Source: Streptomyces sp. NBC_00239 (GTDB taxonomy: Bacteria > Actinomycetota > Actinomycetes > Streptomycetales > Streptomycetaceae). From it: 64,000 bases of DNA. The translations under genes were made by a program, and so were the position numbers. The stretch spans positions 6,448,001-6,512,000 of the forward strand of contig NZ_CP108095.1 of the NCBI RefSeq assembly GCF_036194065.1. The letters are read 5' to 3'. Of the stretch, positions 54,837 through 63,571 are shown piece by piece; the first letter of the stretch is position 1, and each line of letters begins with the position of its first letter. Under the pieces are notes generated by a model that did not search any database, was not told the DNA's origin, and worked only from the letters and a program-made list of their open reading frames with translations.

Positions 54837-55538
54837 ATGGGACGTGCTGCTTCGGTGATCGCCCTGGCGGCGGTGCTGTTGCTCGGCGGGTGCGGCGATG
54901 CCGACGGGCCCGCCGGGGAACCTGCGGAGGTGGTGCGGGTGGCTGGGGGCGGGGGTGGTTTTCCGCCCGACGCGGCGGCCGCCCGCCGGCAGCTGGACGG
55001 GCTCGAGGTCGCGTGGGGCCGCAACTGGCAGACGTACCGGCGCGAGGAGTTCGGGGAGACCTGGTCGGACGCGACCGACGCGCTCGGCGGCCGCAACGGC
55101 TGCGACACCCGCGACGACGTGCTCCGGCGCGATCTGCGGGAGCTGCGCGAAGACGACCGCGACCCGTGCGTGGTGGTCTCCGGAACCCTGCACGACCCGT
55201 ACACCGGCAGGGAACTGCCGTACACCGACCGGCGCGCCACCCGGATCCAGACCGACCACGTGGTGGCGCTCGGCGCCGCCTGGCGGGCCGGGGCGTACGC
55301 CTGGACCCCGCAGCGGCGGCTGGCGTACGCGAACGACCTCGACGTGCTGCTCGCTGTCGACAAGCAGGCCAATCACGACAAGAGCAGCAGGACCCCGGAC
55401 AAGTGGAAGCCGCCGCGGCGGGCCTACTGGTGCGAGTACGCGCGGCGCTGGACCGGCATCAAGGACAAGTACCGGCTGTCGGTGACGGCCCCCGAGAAGG
55501 CCGCCCTCCGGGACATGCTGGCGTCCTGCGGTCAGTGA
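54837..55538 (+). CDS. Secreted lipoprotein HNH nuclease (GmrSD/DUF1524-type)
   Basis: 233 residues from the ATG at 54837; a TTG at 54819 sits eight bases after AGGAGG and is the other choice. A lipoprotein signal (MGRAASVIALAAVLLLGGC) puts the acylated Cys at 19. The mature part carries the HNH fold: TDHVVALGAAW (Asp140-His141), AYANDLDVLLAV (Asn166) and KQANHDKSSRTPDKWKPP (Asn179, His180), then AYWCEYARRWTGIKDKYRLSVT. It should cut DNA or RNA outside the cytoplasm, in a nutritional or defensive role. The 54757-54815 leader is a degraded repeat of the palindromic family. Confidence 0.85.
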   Translation: MGRAASVIALAAVLLLGGCGDADGPAGEPAEVVRVAGGGGGFPPDAAAARRQLDGLEVAWGRNWQTYRREEFGETWSDATDALGGRNGCDTRDDVLRRDLRELREDDRDPCVVVSGTLHDPYTGRELPYTDRRATRIQTDHVVALGAAWRAGAYAWTPQRRLAYANDLDVLLAVDKQANHDKSSRTPDKWKPPRRAYWCEYARRWTGIKDKYRLSVTAPEKAALRDMLASCGQ

Positions 55539-56461
55539 CCGCCGGGTGCGGCCGCCTCGAAGAGGTGGTGCATCGCCCGGCGCAGCCCGCACACGTCCCG
55601 GACCGGCTCGACGAAGTCGAAGCGGGCGTCGAAGGGCCGCTCGCCGGTGAAGCGGATCCGCAGCCCCAGCCGGTCCAGGGCCACCGGCACCGCCCGCCCG
55701 GCCGCCGCGCCCCGCTCCTCCCGGACGCCGAGCAGCCGCACCAGGCGCTGTACGTGCCCGCCGTGCGCGGAGTGCAGGTGCTGGAGGAGTTCGGCCTCGT
55801 GGTCCACCAGCGGATCGGGCCGGGCCTCGGCGAAGTCGTCGGGGTCGACGTGCTCGGCGCCCCACAGGTCGTCGACGCCGATCTCGCCCACCTCCAGGCG
55901 CAGCAGCACCCACGCGGGCCGGGGCGCCCGGCCGTCCTCCGGCTCGGACGGCGCCCCGGCCGTGTCGAGGATCTCGCCCACCGGATGCCGCTCGGCGAGC
56001 AGCATCGCGCAGGCGGCCCGCTCCTCGGCGCGCACCGGCGTGAGCCACCCGGCGAGCCACGCGCGGCCTCGGATACGATGGGGCACGGACACCGGCGCCA
56101 CGTCCGTGATCTCGATCACGGCGGGGAGGTCGGCGTCCTGGGCGTGAGCGGCCGCTCTGGCAGCCGCGGACTCCTTGGAGACAAGGAGAATCACGTCCCC
56201 GTCCGGGGTGACGGTCCGTGCGACCGGCATTCCTGTCCCCAGCTCATCGGGCTCGCGCGTGTCGTGAGCACCCCGCAGGGTGAGGGATACTGAGGCGTTG
56301 GACTCTACGAGGGTTCGTACGCGTTCGGCTCCGGTGAGCTGCCGAACGCCTTCCCTGGGACGCGGCTGACCTTGTCTACCGTCGCCGAAAGCGGATTCCG
56401 TTTCGTTGGAACCCGAACTTCGACGCGCACTGGGCAGGGGGATCCCATGTGGTCGAGACAT
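55532..56461 (-). CDS. DUF2470 protein under an iron box
   Basis: 309 residues, ATG at 56461 with GAGGAGG six bases upstream. An N-terminal FMN-binding split-barrel-like half (ESNASVSLTLRGAH...VTPDGDVILLVSKESAAA) precedes the C-terminal DUF2470 domain (HEAELLQHLHSAHGGHVQRLVRLL...FDARFDFVEPVRDVCGLRRAMHHLF). The same pairing of a split barrel with DUF2470 occurs in HugZ-type haem-degrading enzymes. A near-consensus iron-repressor box sits 15 bases before the start, which fits a role in haem or iron supply. It overlaps the 3' end of the HNH gene by seven bases, tail to tail. Confidence 0.85.
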   Translation of the reverse strand: MSRPHGIPLPSARRSSGSNETESAFGDGRQGQPRPREGVRQLTGAERVRTLVESNASVSLTLRGAHDTREPDELGTGMPVARTVTPDGDVILLVSKESAAARAAAHAQDADLPAVIEITDVAPVSVPHRIRGRAWLAGWLTPVRAEERAACAMLLAERHPVGEILDTAGAPSEPEDGRAPRPAWVLLRLEVGEIGVDDLWGAEHVDPDDFAEARPDPLVDHEAELLQHLHSAHGGHVQRLVRLLGVREERGAAAGRAVPVALDRLGLRIRFTGERPFDARFDFVEPVRDVCGLRRAMHHLFEAAAPGGH

Positions 56462-56475
56462 TACGTCCTCCTCGC

Positions 56476-56494
56476 TAAGGTAAGCCTCACCTAA
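56476..56494 (-). promoter_or_regulatory. Iron box (DmdR1/IdeR-type operator)
   Basis: On the minus strand TTAGGTGAGGCTTACCTTA, which matches 17 of 19 positions of the actinobacterial iron box TTAGGTTAGGCTTACCTAA. It lies 15 bases before the DUF2470 start and 22 bases before the rpsD GTG on the other strand. Repression when iron is plentiful is expected for the DUF2470 gene. Confidence 0.82.
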
Positions 56495-56516
56495 CTTACA
56501 TGGAGGTAGGTTCCAC

Positions 56517-57128
56517 GTGAACCAGAAGCGACCCAAGGTCAAGAAGTCGCGTGCCCTCGGCATTGCGCTGACCCCGAAGGCCGTCAAGTACTTCGAGGCC
56601 CGCCCCTACCCGCCGGGCGAGCACGGCCGTGGCCGCAAGCAGAACTCGGACTACAAGGTTCGTCTGCTCGAGAAGCAGCGTCTGCGCGCTCAGTACGACA
56701 TCTCTGAGCGTCAGATGGCCCGCGCGTACGACCGCGCGAAGAAGGCCGAAGGCAAGACGGGCGAGGCGCTTGTCGTCGAGCTCGAGCGTCGCCTCGACGC
56801 CCTGGTCCTGCGTTCGGGCATCGCCCGCACCATCTACCAGGCCCGCCAGATGGTCGTTCACGGCCACATCGAGGTCAACGGTGGCAAGGTCGACAAGCCG
56901 TCGTTCCGTGTCCGTCCGGACGACGTCATCACCGTGCGTGAGCGCAGCCGCGACAAGCACCCCTTCCAGGTTGCGCGCGAGGGTGGCTACGCCGGCGAGG
57001 GCGAGGCGCCCCGCTACCTGCAGATCAACCTGAAGGCCCTGGCCTTCCGCCTGGACCGTGACCCGAACCGCAAGGAAATTCCGGTCATCTGCGACGAGCA
57101 GCTCGTCGTCGAGTACTACGCCCGCTGA
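56517..57128 (+). CDS. rpsD: 30S ribosomal protein S4, cysteine-free form
   Basis: 203 residues, GTG with GGAGG at nine bases. S4 signatures: [51 protein letters not shown], the S4 RNA-binding domain [42 protein letters not shown], and the end [18 protein letters not shown]. The N-terminal zinc-type Cys motif of many S4 proteins is absent; the only Cys is in VICDEQ. It binds 16S rRNA early in assembly, and S4 can also repress its own mRNA in other bacteria. Confidence 0.97.
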   Translation: MNQKRPKVKKSRALGIALTPKAVKYFEARPYPPGEHGRGRKQNSDYKVRLLEKQRLRAQYDISERQMARAYDRAKKAEGKTGEALVVELERRLDALVLRSGIARTIYQARQMVVHGHIEVNGGKVDKPSFRVRPDDVITVRERSRDKHPFQVAREGGYAGEGEAPRYLQINLKALAFRLDRDPNRKEIPVICDEQLVVEYYAR

Positions 57129-57155
57129 TCCGGGAGTAGCCACTCACCAGGCTGG

Positions 57156-59360
57156 TCAGCCCGTCGGTTCCCCGGAAGGGGAGCCGGCGGGCTTTCTGCT
57201 GCCCGGGACCTGCCCGCCCCGCCGCGCCGGCCGGGCCGCCCCCGCCGCCGGCCGCTTCCGGGCCCGGAACCGCAGGGCCCGCTCCACCAGCTCCGCCGGC
57301 GCCAGCAGCCGGCCCTCGGTCGCCCGTACGGCGTATCCCGCCGCGCCCAGCGCCTCGCCCGCCTGCTGCCGGCAGGCCAGCCGGGGCCCGTTGAAATAGC
57401 CCGAGCCGAACAGCTGCAGCCCCACCGAGCCCCACATGCCCTCCGCCGCGCCCTGGAGCACCGCCGCCTCCCCGGCGTCGCCCTCGCTCACCGTCACCAG
57501 TGCCAGCAGCTCCAGCGCCAGCACCAGGCCCAACAGGTCGTGGAAGGTGTGGTTGATCGTCACGCACTCCACCAGCAGCCGGCGGGCCCCCGCGCAGTCC
57601 CCGCCGTTCAGCGCCGCGTACGCCAGGACGTACAGGGCGTAGGCCCGGCTCCACTGCTCCCCGTGGTCCTCACAGATCTCCCGGACCTCGTGGCACAGCT
57701 CCAGCGCCCCCTCCAGATCGCCCTGGAACGCCATCGCCAGCGCCAGCTCCACCTGGCACATCAGCACGTTGCTGTTCAGCTCCCCGGCCTCCCGGTAGCG
57801 CTCCAGCGCCTCGCCGAGCAGCTCGCCGGCCCGCTCCATGTCGTCCGAGACCAGGGCCAGGCAGCCCAGCCGGTGCACCGCGTACGCCGTGGCGAGCGGG
57901 CTCCCGGCCAGCTCGGCGCCCTCCCGGCACTCGTGCAGCGCGCCCAGCGCCGCCACCGCGTCGCCCTGCAGGCAGGCCACGTAGCCGAGCACCCACAGCG
58001 CCTTGAGGCGGGACCCGTCGTGCGCCGTCTCCTGCGCGTCCAGCTCCAGGGCCCGGTCCAGCCAGTGCCGGCCCTCGGACAGCCGCCCGCAGCCGGCCCA
58101 GTAGAACCACAGCGTCCCCGCCAGGTACTGGCCCAGATGCGCCTCGTCCGGACCGTCGAGGCAGAACTCCAGGGCGAGCCGCAGGTTCGCCAGCTCCGCG
58201 TCGACCAGCGCCGCCACCTCCTGCTGGCGCGGACTGAACCACTCCAGCTCGCACCAGGTGGCCAGCCCCATGTACCAGTCCCGGTGCCGCCGCCGCAGCC
58301 GGCCCGCCTCGCCCTGCGCCTCCAGCCAGCCCGCGCCGTACGCCCGTACGGTGTCGAGCATCCGGTAGCGGGCCCCGGCCGGGCCGTCCTCGCGGACCAG
58401 GAGCGACTGCGCGAGCAGCTCGCCCAGCACGTCGAGCACGTCCTCGGCCGCCAGGCCCGGACCGCCGCAGACGTACTCCGCCGCCTCCAGGTCGAACTGC
58501 CCGGCGAACACCGACAGCCGGGCCCACAGCAGCCGTTCCCCGTCCGTGCACAGCTCGTGGCTCCAGCCGATCGCCGTACGCAGCGCCTGGTGGCGGGGGA
58601 GCGCACCGCGGCTGCCGCCCGTCAGCAGCCGGAACCGGTCCTCCAGCCGGACCAGCACCTGCTCCACCGACAGCGCCCGCAGCCGGCCCGCCGCCAGCTC
58701 CAAGGCCAGCGGGATCCCCTCCAGCCGCTCGCACAGCTCGCCGACCGCGCCCCGGTTCGCGGCCGTCAGCTCGAAACCGGGCGCCGCCGCCGCGGCCCGG
58801 GCCGCCAGCAGCTCCGCCGCGTCCGCCGCGCCGAGCGGGGCCAGCGGATAGGCATGCTCCCCGTCGAGGGCCAGCGGCCGGCGGCCCGCGGCGAGCACCC
58901 GCAGCCCCGGCGCGTGCCGCAGCAGCTCCCGGACCAGCTCCGCACACGGGTCCACCAGCTGTTCGAAACCGTCCAGCACCAGCAGCAGCTCGCGGTCGGC
59001 CAGGTGTTCGGCCAGTACGGTCCGGGGCAGCCGGGTGGTGTGGTCGGTAAGCCGCAGGGCCTCGGCCAGGGCGTGCACCAGCAGCTCCGGATCGCGGACC
59101 GCGGACAGCTCGGCCAGCCACACCCCGTCGGCCGGCCACGCCCCGGCGCCCGGAGCCGCCGCGCCGACCGGCTCGCAGGAGCGTTCCTGCACCGCCCGCG
59201 CGGCCCGCAGCGCCAGCCGGGACTTCCCGACCCCGCCCACCCCCGTGACCGTCACCAGCCGCGAGCGCTCCAGCAGCCGTGCCAGCTCGGCGAGTTCGCG
59301 ACCCCGCCCGACGAGCCCGGTCAGCTCCGAGGGAAGATTGCCGCACGTCCTTGGTCGCAT
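57156..59360 (-). CDS. STAND-type ATPase with TPR repeats, no DNA-binding domain seen
   Basis: 734 residues, ATG at 59360. The NB-ARC-like ATPase begins LVGRGRELAELARLLERSRLVTVTGVGGVGKSRLALRAAR (P-loop Gly40 to Ser47), with Walker B LLLVLDGFEQL and the LPLALELAAGRLRAL segment common to AfsR/LuxR-type STAND proteins. From about 330 on it is TPR-like helix pairs (WYMGLATWCELEW..., LKALWVLGYVACLQGD..., AYAVHRLGCLALVSDD...). Related regulators carry a SARP or LuxR DNA-binding domain; none is visible here. Signal sensing by the TPR part is inference. The last codons lie inside the rpsD terminator. Confidence 0.85.
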   Translation of the reverse strand: MRPRTCGNLPSELTGLVGRGRELAELARLLERSRLVTVTGVGGVGKSRLALRAARAVQERSCEPVGAAAPGAGAWPADGVWLAELSAVRDPELLVHALAEALRLTDHTTRLPRTVLAEHLADRELLLVLDGFEQLVDPCAELVRELLRHAPGLRVLAAGRRPLALDGEHAYPLAPLGAADAAELLAARAAAAAPGFELTAANRGAVGELCERLEGIPLALELAAGRLRALSVEQVLVRLEDRFRLLTGGSRGALPRHQALRTAIGWSHELCTDGERLLWARLSVFAGQFDLEAAEYVCGGPGLAAEDVLDVLGELLAQSLLVREDGPAGARYRMLDTVRAYGAGWLEAQGEAGRLRRRHRDWYMGLATWCELEWFSPRQQEVAALVDAELANLRLALEFCLDGPDEAHLGQYLAGTLWFYWAGCGRLSEGRHWLDRALELDAQETAHDGSRLKALWVLGYVACLQGDAVAALGALHECREGAELAGSPLATAYAVHRLGCLALVSDDMERAGELLGEALERYREAGELNSNVLMCQVELALAMAFQGDLEGALELCHEVREICEDHGEQWSRAYALYVLAYAALNGGDCAGARRLLVECVTINHTFHDLLGLVLALELLALVTVSEGDAGEAAVLQGAAEGMWGSVGLQLFGSGYFNGPRLACRQQAGEALGAAGYAVRATEGRLLAPAELVERALRFRARKRPAAGAARPARRGGQVPGSRKPAGSPSGEPTG
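57158..57195 (+). terminator. rpsD terminator overlapping the STAND gene end
   Basis: Arms 57158-57173 and 57178-57193 pair over 16 bp with two G-U pairs and a GGAA loop, followed by TTT. The right side encodes the last residues of the minus-strand STAND ATPase. Confidence 0.82.
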
Positions 59361-59507
59361 GGGACACGGAGGGTACTGCTCCGGATGCGCTGCGTACAAG
59401 GCGGGTCGTCCGGTCCCGGAATTCCGGTACGGCCGGGCACCCCCGGCGCGATAGGGTCGGGGGACGACTTTTCGATGTTCAGGCGATGTTTCAGGGAGCG
59501 GTGCAAC

Positions 59508-59951
59508 GTGTCCGGTGGAGAGGTGGCCGGGATCCTCGTGGCCGTCTTCTGGGCGATCCTGGTCTCGTTCCTCGCCGTCGCGCTGGCGAGGCTCGCGCAG
59601 ACGCTCAAGGCGACCACCAAGCTCGTGGCCGACGTGACCGAGCAGGCCGTGCCGCTGCTGGCCGACGCCTCCACGACCGTCCGCTCCGCGCGCACCCAGC
59701 TCGACCGGGTCGACGCCATCGCGAGTGACGTCCAGGAGGTCACCTCCAACGCCTCGGCGCTCTCCTCCACCGTGGCCTCCGCCTTCGGCGGACCGCTCGT
59801 GAAGGTCGCCGCCTTCGGGTACGGCGTCCGCCGGGCCCTGGGCCGCGGGGACGGTCAGGCCGCCGGCGGCGTGCCGCCCCGCGCATCCCGTCGTACCGTG
59901 ATCGTTGGCCGCACCGTGCCCTCCGCGCGGCGCCGGAAGCAGAAGGACTGA
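59508..59951 (+). CDS. DUF948 membrane protein
   Basis: 147 residues, GTG at 59508 with GGGAG nine bases upstream. One N-terminal helix (EVAGILVAVFWAILVSFLAVALARLAQTLKATTKLV), then a DUF948 coiled helix (TEQAVPLLADASTTVRSARTQLDRVDAIASDVQEVTSNAS), a turn and a basic tail. The helix pattern resembles methyl-accepting or apolipophorin-like domains. Function unknown. It heads the operon leading to alaS and is divergent from the STAND ATPase gene. Confidence 0.82.
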   Translation: MSGGEVAGILVAVFWAILVSFLAVALARLAQTLKATTKLVADVTEQAVPLLADASTTVRSARTQLDRVDAIASDVQEVTSNASALSSTVASAFGGPLVKVAAFGYGVRRALGRGDGQAAGGVPPRASRRTVIVGRTVPSARRRKQKD

Positions 59952-59958
59952 GACCGGG

Positions 59959-60306
59959 ATGTTCCGCCGTACCTTCTGGTTCACCGCGGGCGCCGCCGCC
60001 GGCGTGTGGGCCACCACCAAAGTCAACCGCAAGCTGAAGCAGCTGACCCCCGAGAGCCTGGCCGCCCAGGCCGCCGAGAAGGCGGTCGAGGCAGGACACC
60101 GCCTCAAGGACTTCGCCCTCGACGTCAAGGCGGGAATGGCGCAGCGCGAGGACGAGCTGAACGACGCACTGGGGCTCCACCAGGACCCGGACGGCGCCGC
60201 GCAGCTCGACAACGTACGCGTCCTGCCCGGTCAGCGCCGCATGCGGGCCATCGAGACCAACCACCACCGACCGAAGCACTCGTACAACCGGAATGAGGAC
60301 CACTGA
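59959..60306 (+). CDS. Small conserved protein (DUF6167 type)
   Basis: 115 residues, ATG seven bases after the DUF948 stop. N-terminal hydrophobic turn ([29 protein letters not shown]) then an amphipathic helix ([40 protein letters not shown]) and a His-rich end ([17 protein letters not shown]). Its stop TGA shares one base with the alaS ATG (TGATG). The function is unknown; the tight link to alaS is typical of streptomycetes. Confidence 0.78.
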   Translation: MFRRTFWFTAGAAAGVWATTKVNRKLKQLTPESLAAQAAEKAVEAGHRLKDFALDVKAGMAQREDELNDALGLHQDPDGAAQLDNVRVLPGQRRMRAIETNHHRPKHSYNRNEDH

Positions 60307-62975
60307 TGGAGTCGGCTGAGATTCGCCGCCGCTGGCTGAGCTTCTTCGAGGAGCGCGGTCACACCGTCGTCCCTTCGGCGTCGCTCATCGCGGACGACCC
60401 GACTCTGCTGCTGGTCAACGCGGGCATGGTCCCGTTCAAGCCGTACTTCCTCGGCGAGACCAAGCCCCCGGCCCCCCGTGCCACCAGCGTGCAGAAGTGC
60501 GTCCGTACCCCGGACATCGAAGAGGTCGGCAAGACCACCCGGCACGGCACGTTCTTCCAGATGTGCGGCAACTTCTCCTTCGGCGACTACTTCAAGGAAG
60601 GCGCCATCACGTACGCCTGGGAGCTGCTCACCAGCTCCGTGGCGGACGGCGGCTACGGCCTGGAGCCGGAGAAGCTCTGGATCACCGTCTACCTCGACGA
60701 CGACGAGGCCGAGCAGATCTGGCGCGAGAAGATCGGCGTGCCCGCCGAGCGCATCCAGCGCCTGGGCAAGAAGGACAACTTCTGGTCCATGGGCGTCCCC
60801 GGACCCTGCGGCCCCTGCTCCGAGATCAACTACGACCGCGGCCCCGAGTTCGGCGTCGAGGGCGGCCCGGCCGTCAACGACGAGCGGTACGTCGAGATCT
60901 GGAACCTCGTCTTCATGCAGTACGAGCGGGGCGCCGGCGACGGCAAGGAGGACTTCCCGATCCTCGGCGACCTGCCGTCCAAGAACATCGACACCGGCCT
61001 CGGCCTCGAACGCCTCGCGATGATCCTGCAGGGCGTGCAGAACATGTACGAGACCGACACCCTGCGCGTCGTCATGGACAAGGCCACCGAGCTGACCGGG
61101 GTCCGCTACGGCGCGGCCCAGGGCACCGACGTCTCCATGCGCGTGGTCGCCGACCACATCCGCACCTCCGTGATGCTCATCGGCGACGGCGTCACCCCCG
61201 GCAACGAGGGCCGCGGCTACGTGCTGCGCCGCATCATGCGCCGCGCCATCCGCAACATGCGCCTGATGGGCGCCACCGGCCCGGTGGTCCAGGAGCTCGT
61301 CGACGTCGTGATCAACACGATGGGGCAGCAGTACCCGGAGCTCGTCACCGACCGCAAGCGCATCGAGACCGTCGCGCTCGCCGAAGAGGCCGCCTTCCTC
61401 AAGGCCGTCAAGGGCGGCACCAACATCCTCGACACCGCCGTGACCGAGACCAAGGCCGCCGGCGGCACGGTCCTCTCCGGCGACAAGGCGTTCCTGCTCC
61501 ACGACACCTGGGGCTTCCCGATCGACCTCACCCTGGAGATGGCCGCCGAGCAGGGCCTCTCCGTGGACGAGTCCGGCTTCCGCCGCCTGATGCAGGAGCA
61601 GCGCGACCGCGCCAAGGCCGACGCCAAGGCCAAGAAGACCGGCCACGCGGACATGTCCGCCTACCGTGAGATCGCCGACGGCTCCGGCGCCACCGAGTTC
61701 ACCGGCTACGCCACCACCCAGGGCGAGTCCACCGTCGTCGGCCTGCTGGTCAACGGCGTGTCCGCGCCCGCCGCCTCCGAGGGCGACGAGGTCGAGGTCG
61801 TCCTCGACCGCACCCCGTTCTACGCCGAGGGCGGCGGCCAGCTCGCCGACCAGGGCCGCATCAAGCTCGACTCGGGCGCCGTCATCGTCGTCCGCGACGT
61901 GCAGCAGCCGGTCCCGGGCGTGTCCGTGCACAAGGGTTCCGTCCAGGTCGGCGAGGTGACGGTGGGCGCCTCCGCGTACGCCGCCATCGACGTGACGCGC
62001 CGCCGGGCCATCGCCCGCGCCCACTCGGCCACCCACCTGACGCACCAGGCGCTGCGCGACGCCCTCGGCCCGACGGCCGCCCAGGCCGGTTCCGAGAACT
62101 CGCCCGGCCGCTTCCGCTTCGACTTCGGCTCGCCGAACGCCGTCCCCGGCTCGGTCCTCACCGACGTCGAGCAGAAGATCAACGACGTGCTCTCCCGTGA
62201 GCTCGACGTCACCGCCGAGATCATGAGCATCGACGAGGCCAAGAAGCAGGGCGCCATCGCCGAGTTCGGCGAGAAGTACGGCGAGCGCGTCCGCGTCGTC
62301 ACCATCGGCGACTTCTCCAAGGAGCTGTGCGGCGGCACGCACGTCGGCAACACCGCCCAGCTGGGCCTGGTGAAGCTGCTCGGCGAGTCCTCCATCGGCT
62401 CCGGCGTGCGCCGCGTCGAGGCCCTCGTCGGTGCGGACGCGTACAACTTCCTCGCCAAGGAGCACACGGTCGTCGCCCAGCTCCAGGAGCTGGTCAAGGG
62501 CCGCCCCGAGGAGCTGCCGGAGAAGATCGCCTCCATGCTCGGCAAGCTGAAGGACGCCGAGAAGGAGATCGAGAAGTTCCGCGCGGAGAAGGTCCTCCAG
62601 GCCGCCGCGGGCCTCGCCGCCAACGCCCAGGACATCCGCGGCCTCGCCCTCGTGGTGGGCCAGGTGCCGGACGGCACGGGCGCCGACGACCTGCGCAAGC
62701 TGGTCCTCGACGTGCGCGGCCGCATCCAGGGCGACCGCCCGGCCGTCGTGGCCCTGTTCACCACGGCGAACGACCGCCCGCTGACCGTGATCGCCACCAA
62801 CGAGGCCGCCCGCGAGCGCGGTCTCAAGGCCGGCGACCTGGTCCGTACGGCCGCCAAGACCCTCGGTGGCGGCGGTGGCGGCAAGCCGGACGTGGCCCAG
62901 GGCGGCGGCCAGAACGCGGCCGCCATCCCGGAGGCCATCGCCGCGGTCGAGCGCCTCGTCGTCGAGACGGTCTGA
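60306..62975 (+). CDS. alaS: Alanyl-tRNA synthetase
   Basis: 889 residues, ATG. Catalytic core at about 1-260 with [68 protein letters not shown] and [14 protein letters not shown]. The editing domain has the metal ligands [11 protein letters not shown] (about 574) and LCGGTHVG (about 675). The C-Ala/DHHA1 end is present ([26 protein letters not shown]). Of normal length. It charges tRNA-Ala. ruvX starts two bases after the stop codon. Confidence 0.97.
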   Translation: MESAEIRRRWLSFFEERGHTVVPSASLIADDPTLLLVNAGMVPFKPYFLGETKPPAPRATSVQKCVRTPDIEEVGKTTRHGTFFQMCGNFSFGDYFKEGAITYAWELLTSSVADGGYGLEPEKLWITVYLDDDEAEQIWREKIGVPAERIQRLGKKDNFWSMGVPGPCGPCSEINYDRGPEFGVEGGPAVNDERYVEIWNLVFMQYERGAGDGKEDFPILGDLPSKNIDTGLGLERLAMILQGVQNMYETDTLRVVMDKATELTGVRYGAAQGTDVSMRVVADHIRTSVMLIGDGVTPGNEGRGYVLRRIMRRAIRNMRLMGATGPVVQELVDVVINTMGQQYPELVTDRKRIETVALAEEAAFLKAVKGGTNILDTAVTETKAAGGTVLSGDKAFLLHDTWGFPIDLTLEMAAEQGLSVDESGFRRLMQEQRDRAKADAKAKKTGHADMSAYREIADGSGATEFTGYATTQGESTVVGLLVNGVSAPAASEGDEVEVVLDRTPFYAEGGGQLADQGRIKLDSGAVIVVRDVQQPVPGVSVHKGSVQVGEVTVGASAYAAIDVTRRRAIARAHSATHLTHQALRDALGPTAAQAGSENSPGRFRFDFGSPNAVPGSVLTDVEQKINDVLSRELDVTAEIMSIDEAKKQGAIAEFGEKYGERVRVVTIGDFSKELCGGTHVGNTAQLGLVKLLGESSIGSGVRRVEALVGADAYNFLAKEHTVVAQLQELVKGRPEELPEKIASMLGKLKDAEKEIEKFRAEKVLQAAAGLAANAQDIRGLALVVGQVPDGTGADDLRKLVLDVRGRIQGDRPAVVALFTTANDRPLTVIATNEAARERGLKAGDLVRTAAKTLGGGGGGKPDVAQGGGQNAAAIPEAIAAVERLVVETV

Positions 62976-62977
62976 CC

Positions 62978-63448
62978 ATGACGCTGCGCCGTGGTCGCCG
63001 CCTTGCGATCGATGTCGGTGACGCCCGGATCGGGGTCGCCTCGTGCGACCCCGATGGGGTCCTCGCCACACCGGTGGAAACCGTGCCGGGACGTGACATT
63101 CCTTTCGCTCACCGGCGGCTGCGGCAGCTCGTCGCGGAGTACGAGCCCCTTGAGGTCGTGGTCGGACTGCCCCGCTCGCTCAGCGGGCGGGAGGGTCCGG
63201 CCGCGGCCAAGGTGCGCGCCTTCGCCACGGAACTCGCCAAGGGCATCAAGCCGGTGACGGTCCGTCTGGTGGACGAGCGGATGACGACGGTGACGGCGGC
63301 CCAGGGGCTGCGGGCCTCCGGAAAGAACGCGAAGAAGGGCCGCGCGGTGATCGACCAGGCCGCCGCTGTGGTGATCCTTCAGAACGCTCTTGAGACCGAA
63401 CGGGTATCAGGTAATCCGCCCGGCGAGTGCGTCGAAGTGGTCATCTGA
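62978..63448 (+). CDS. ruvX: YqgF/RuvX-type Holliday-junction resolvase-like protein
   Basis: 156 residues, ATG at 62978. RNase H fold: LAIDVGDARIGVASCDPDGVLATPVETV with the first catalytic Asp, VVVGLPRSLSGREGPAAAKVRAFA, and the end LVDERMTTVTAAQGLR and VIDQAAAVVILQNAL with the remaining acidic residues. Pre-16S rRNA 5' processing nuclease in E. coli. The chain alaS-ruvX-mltG is a widespread order. Confidence 0.93.
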   Translation: MTLRRGRRLAIDVGDARIGVASCDPDGVLATPVETVPGRDIPFAHRRLRQLVAEYEPLEVVVGLPRSLSGREGPAAAKVRAFATELAKGIKPVTVRLVDERMTTVTAAQGLRASGKNAKKGRAVIDQAAAVVILQNALETERVSGNPPGECVEVVI

Positions 63449-63571
63449 TCGCGATACGGTAACGTTCCGCGCGATGTGGCGGCATTTCGAACAGCCGTCG
63501 CCCACGAAGAGGCGGACCGAGAAGCCGCGGCATCGGAGTCGCGGCCGTCGTCTCGCAGCTCTAGGGGACCG

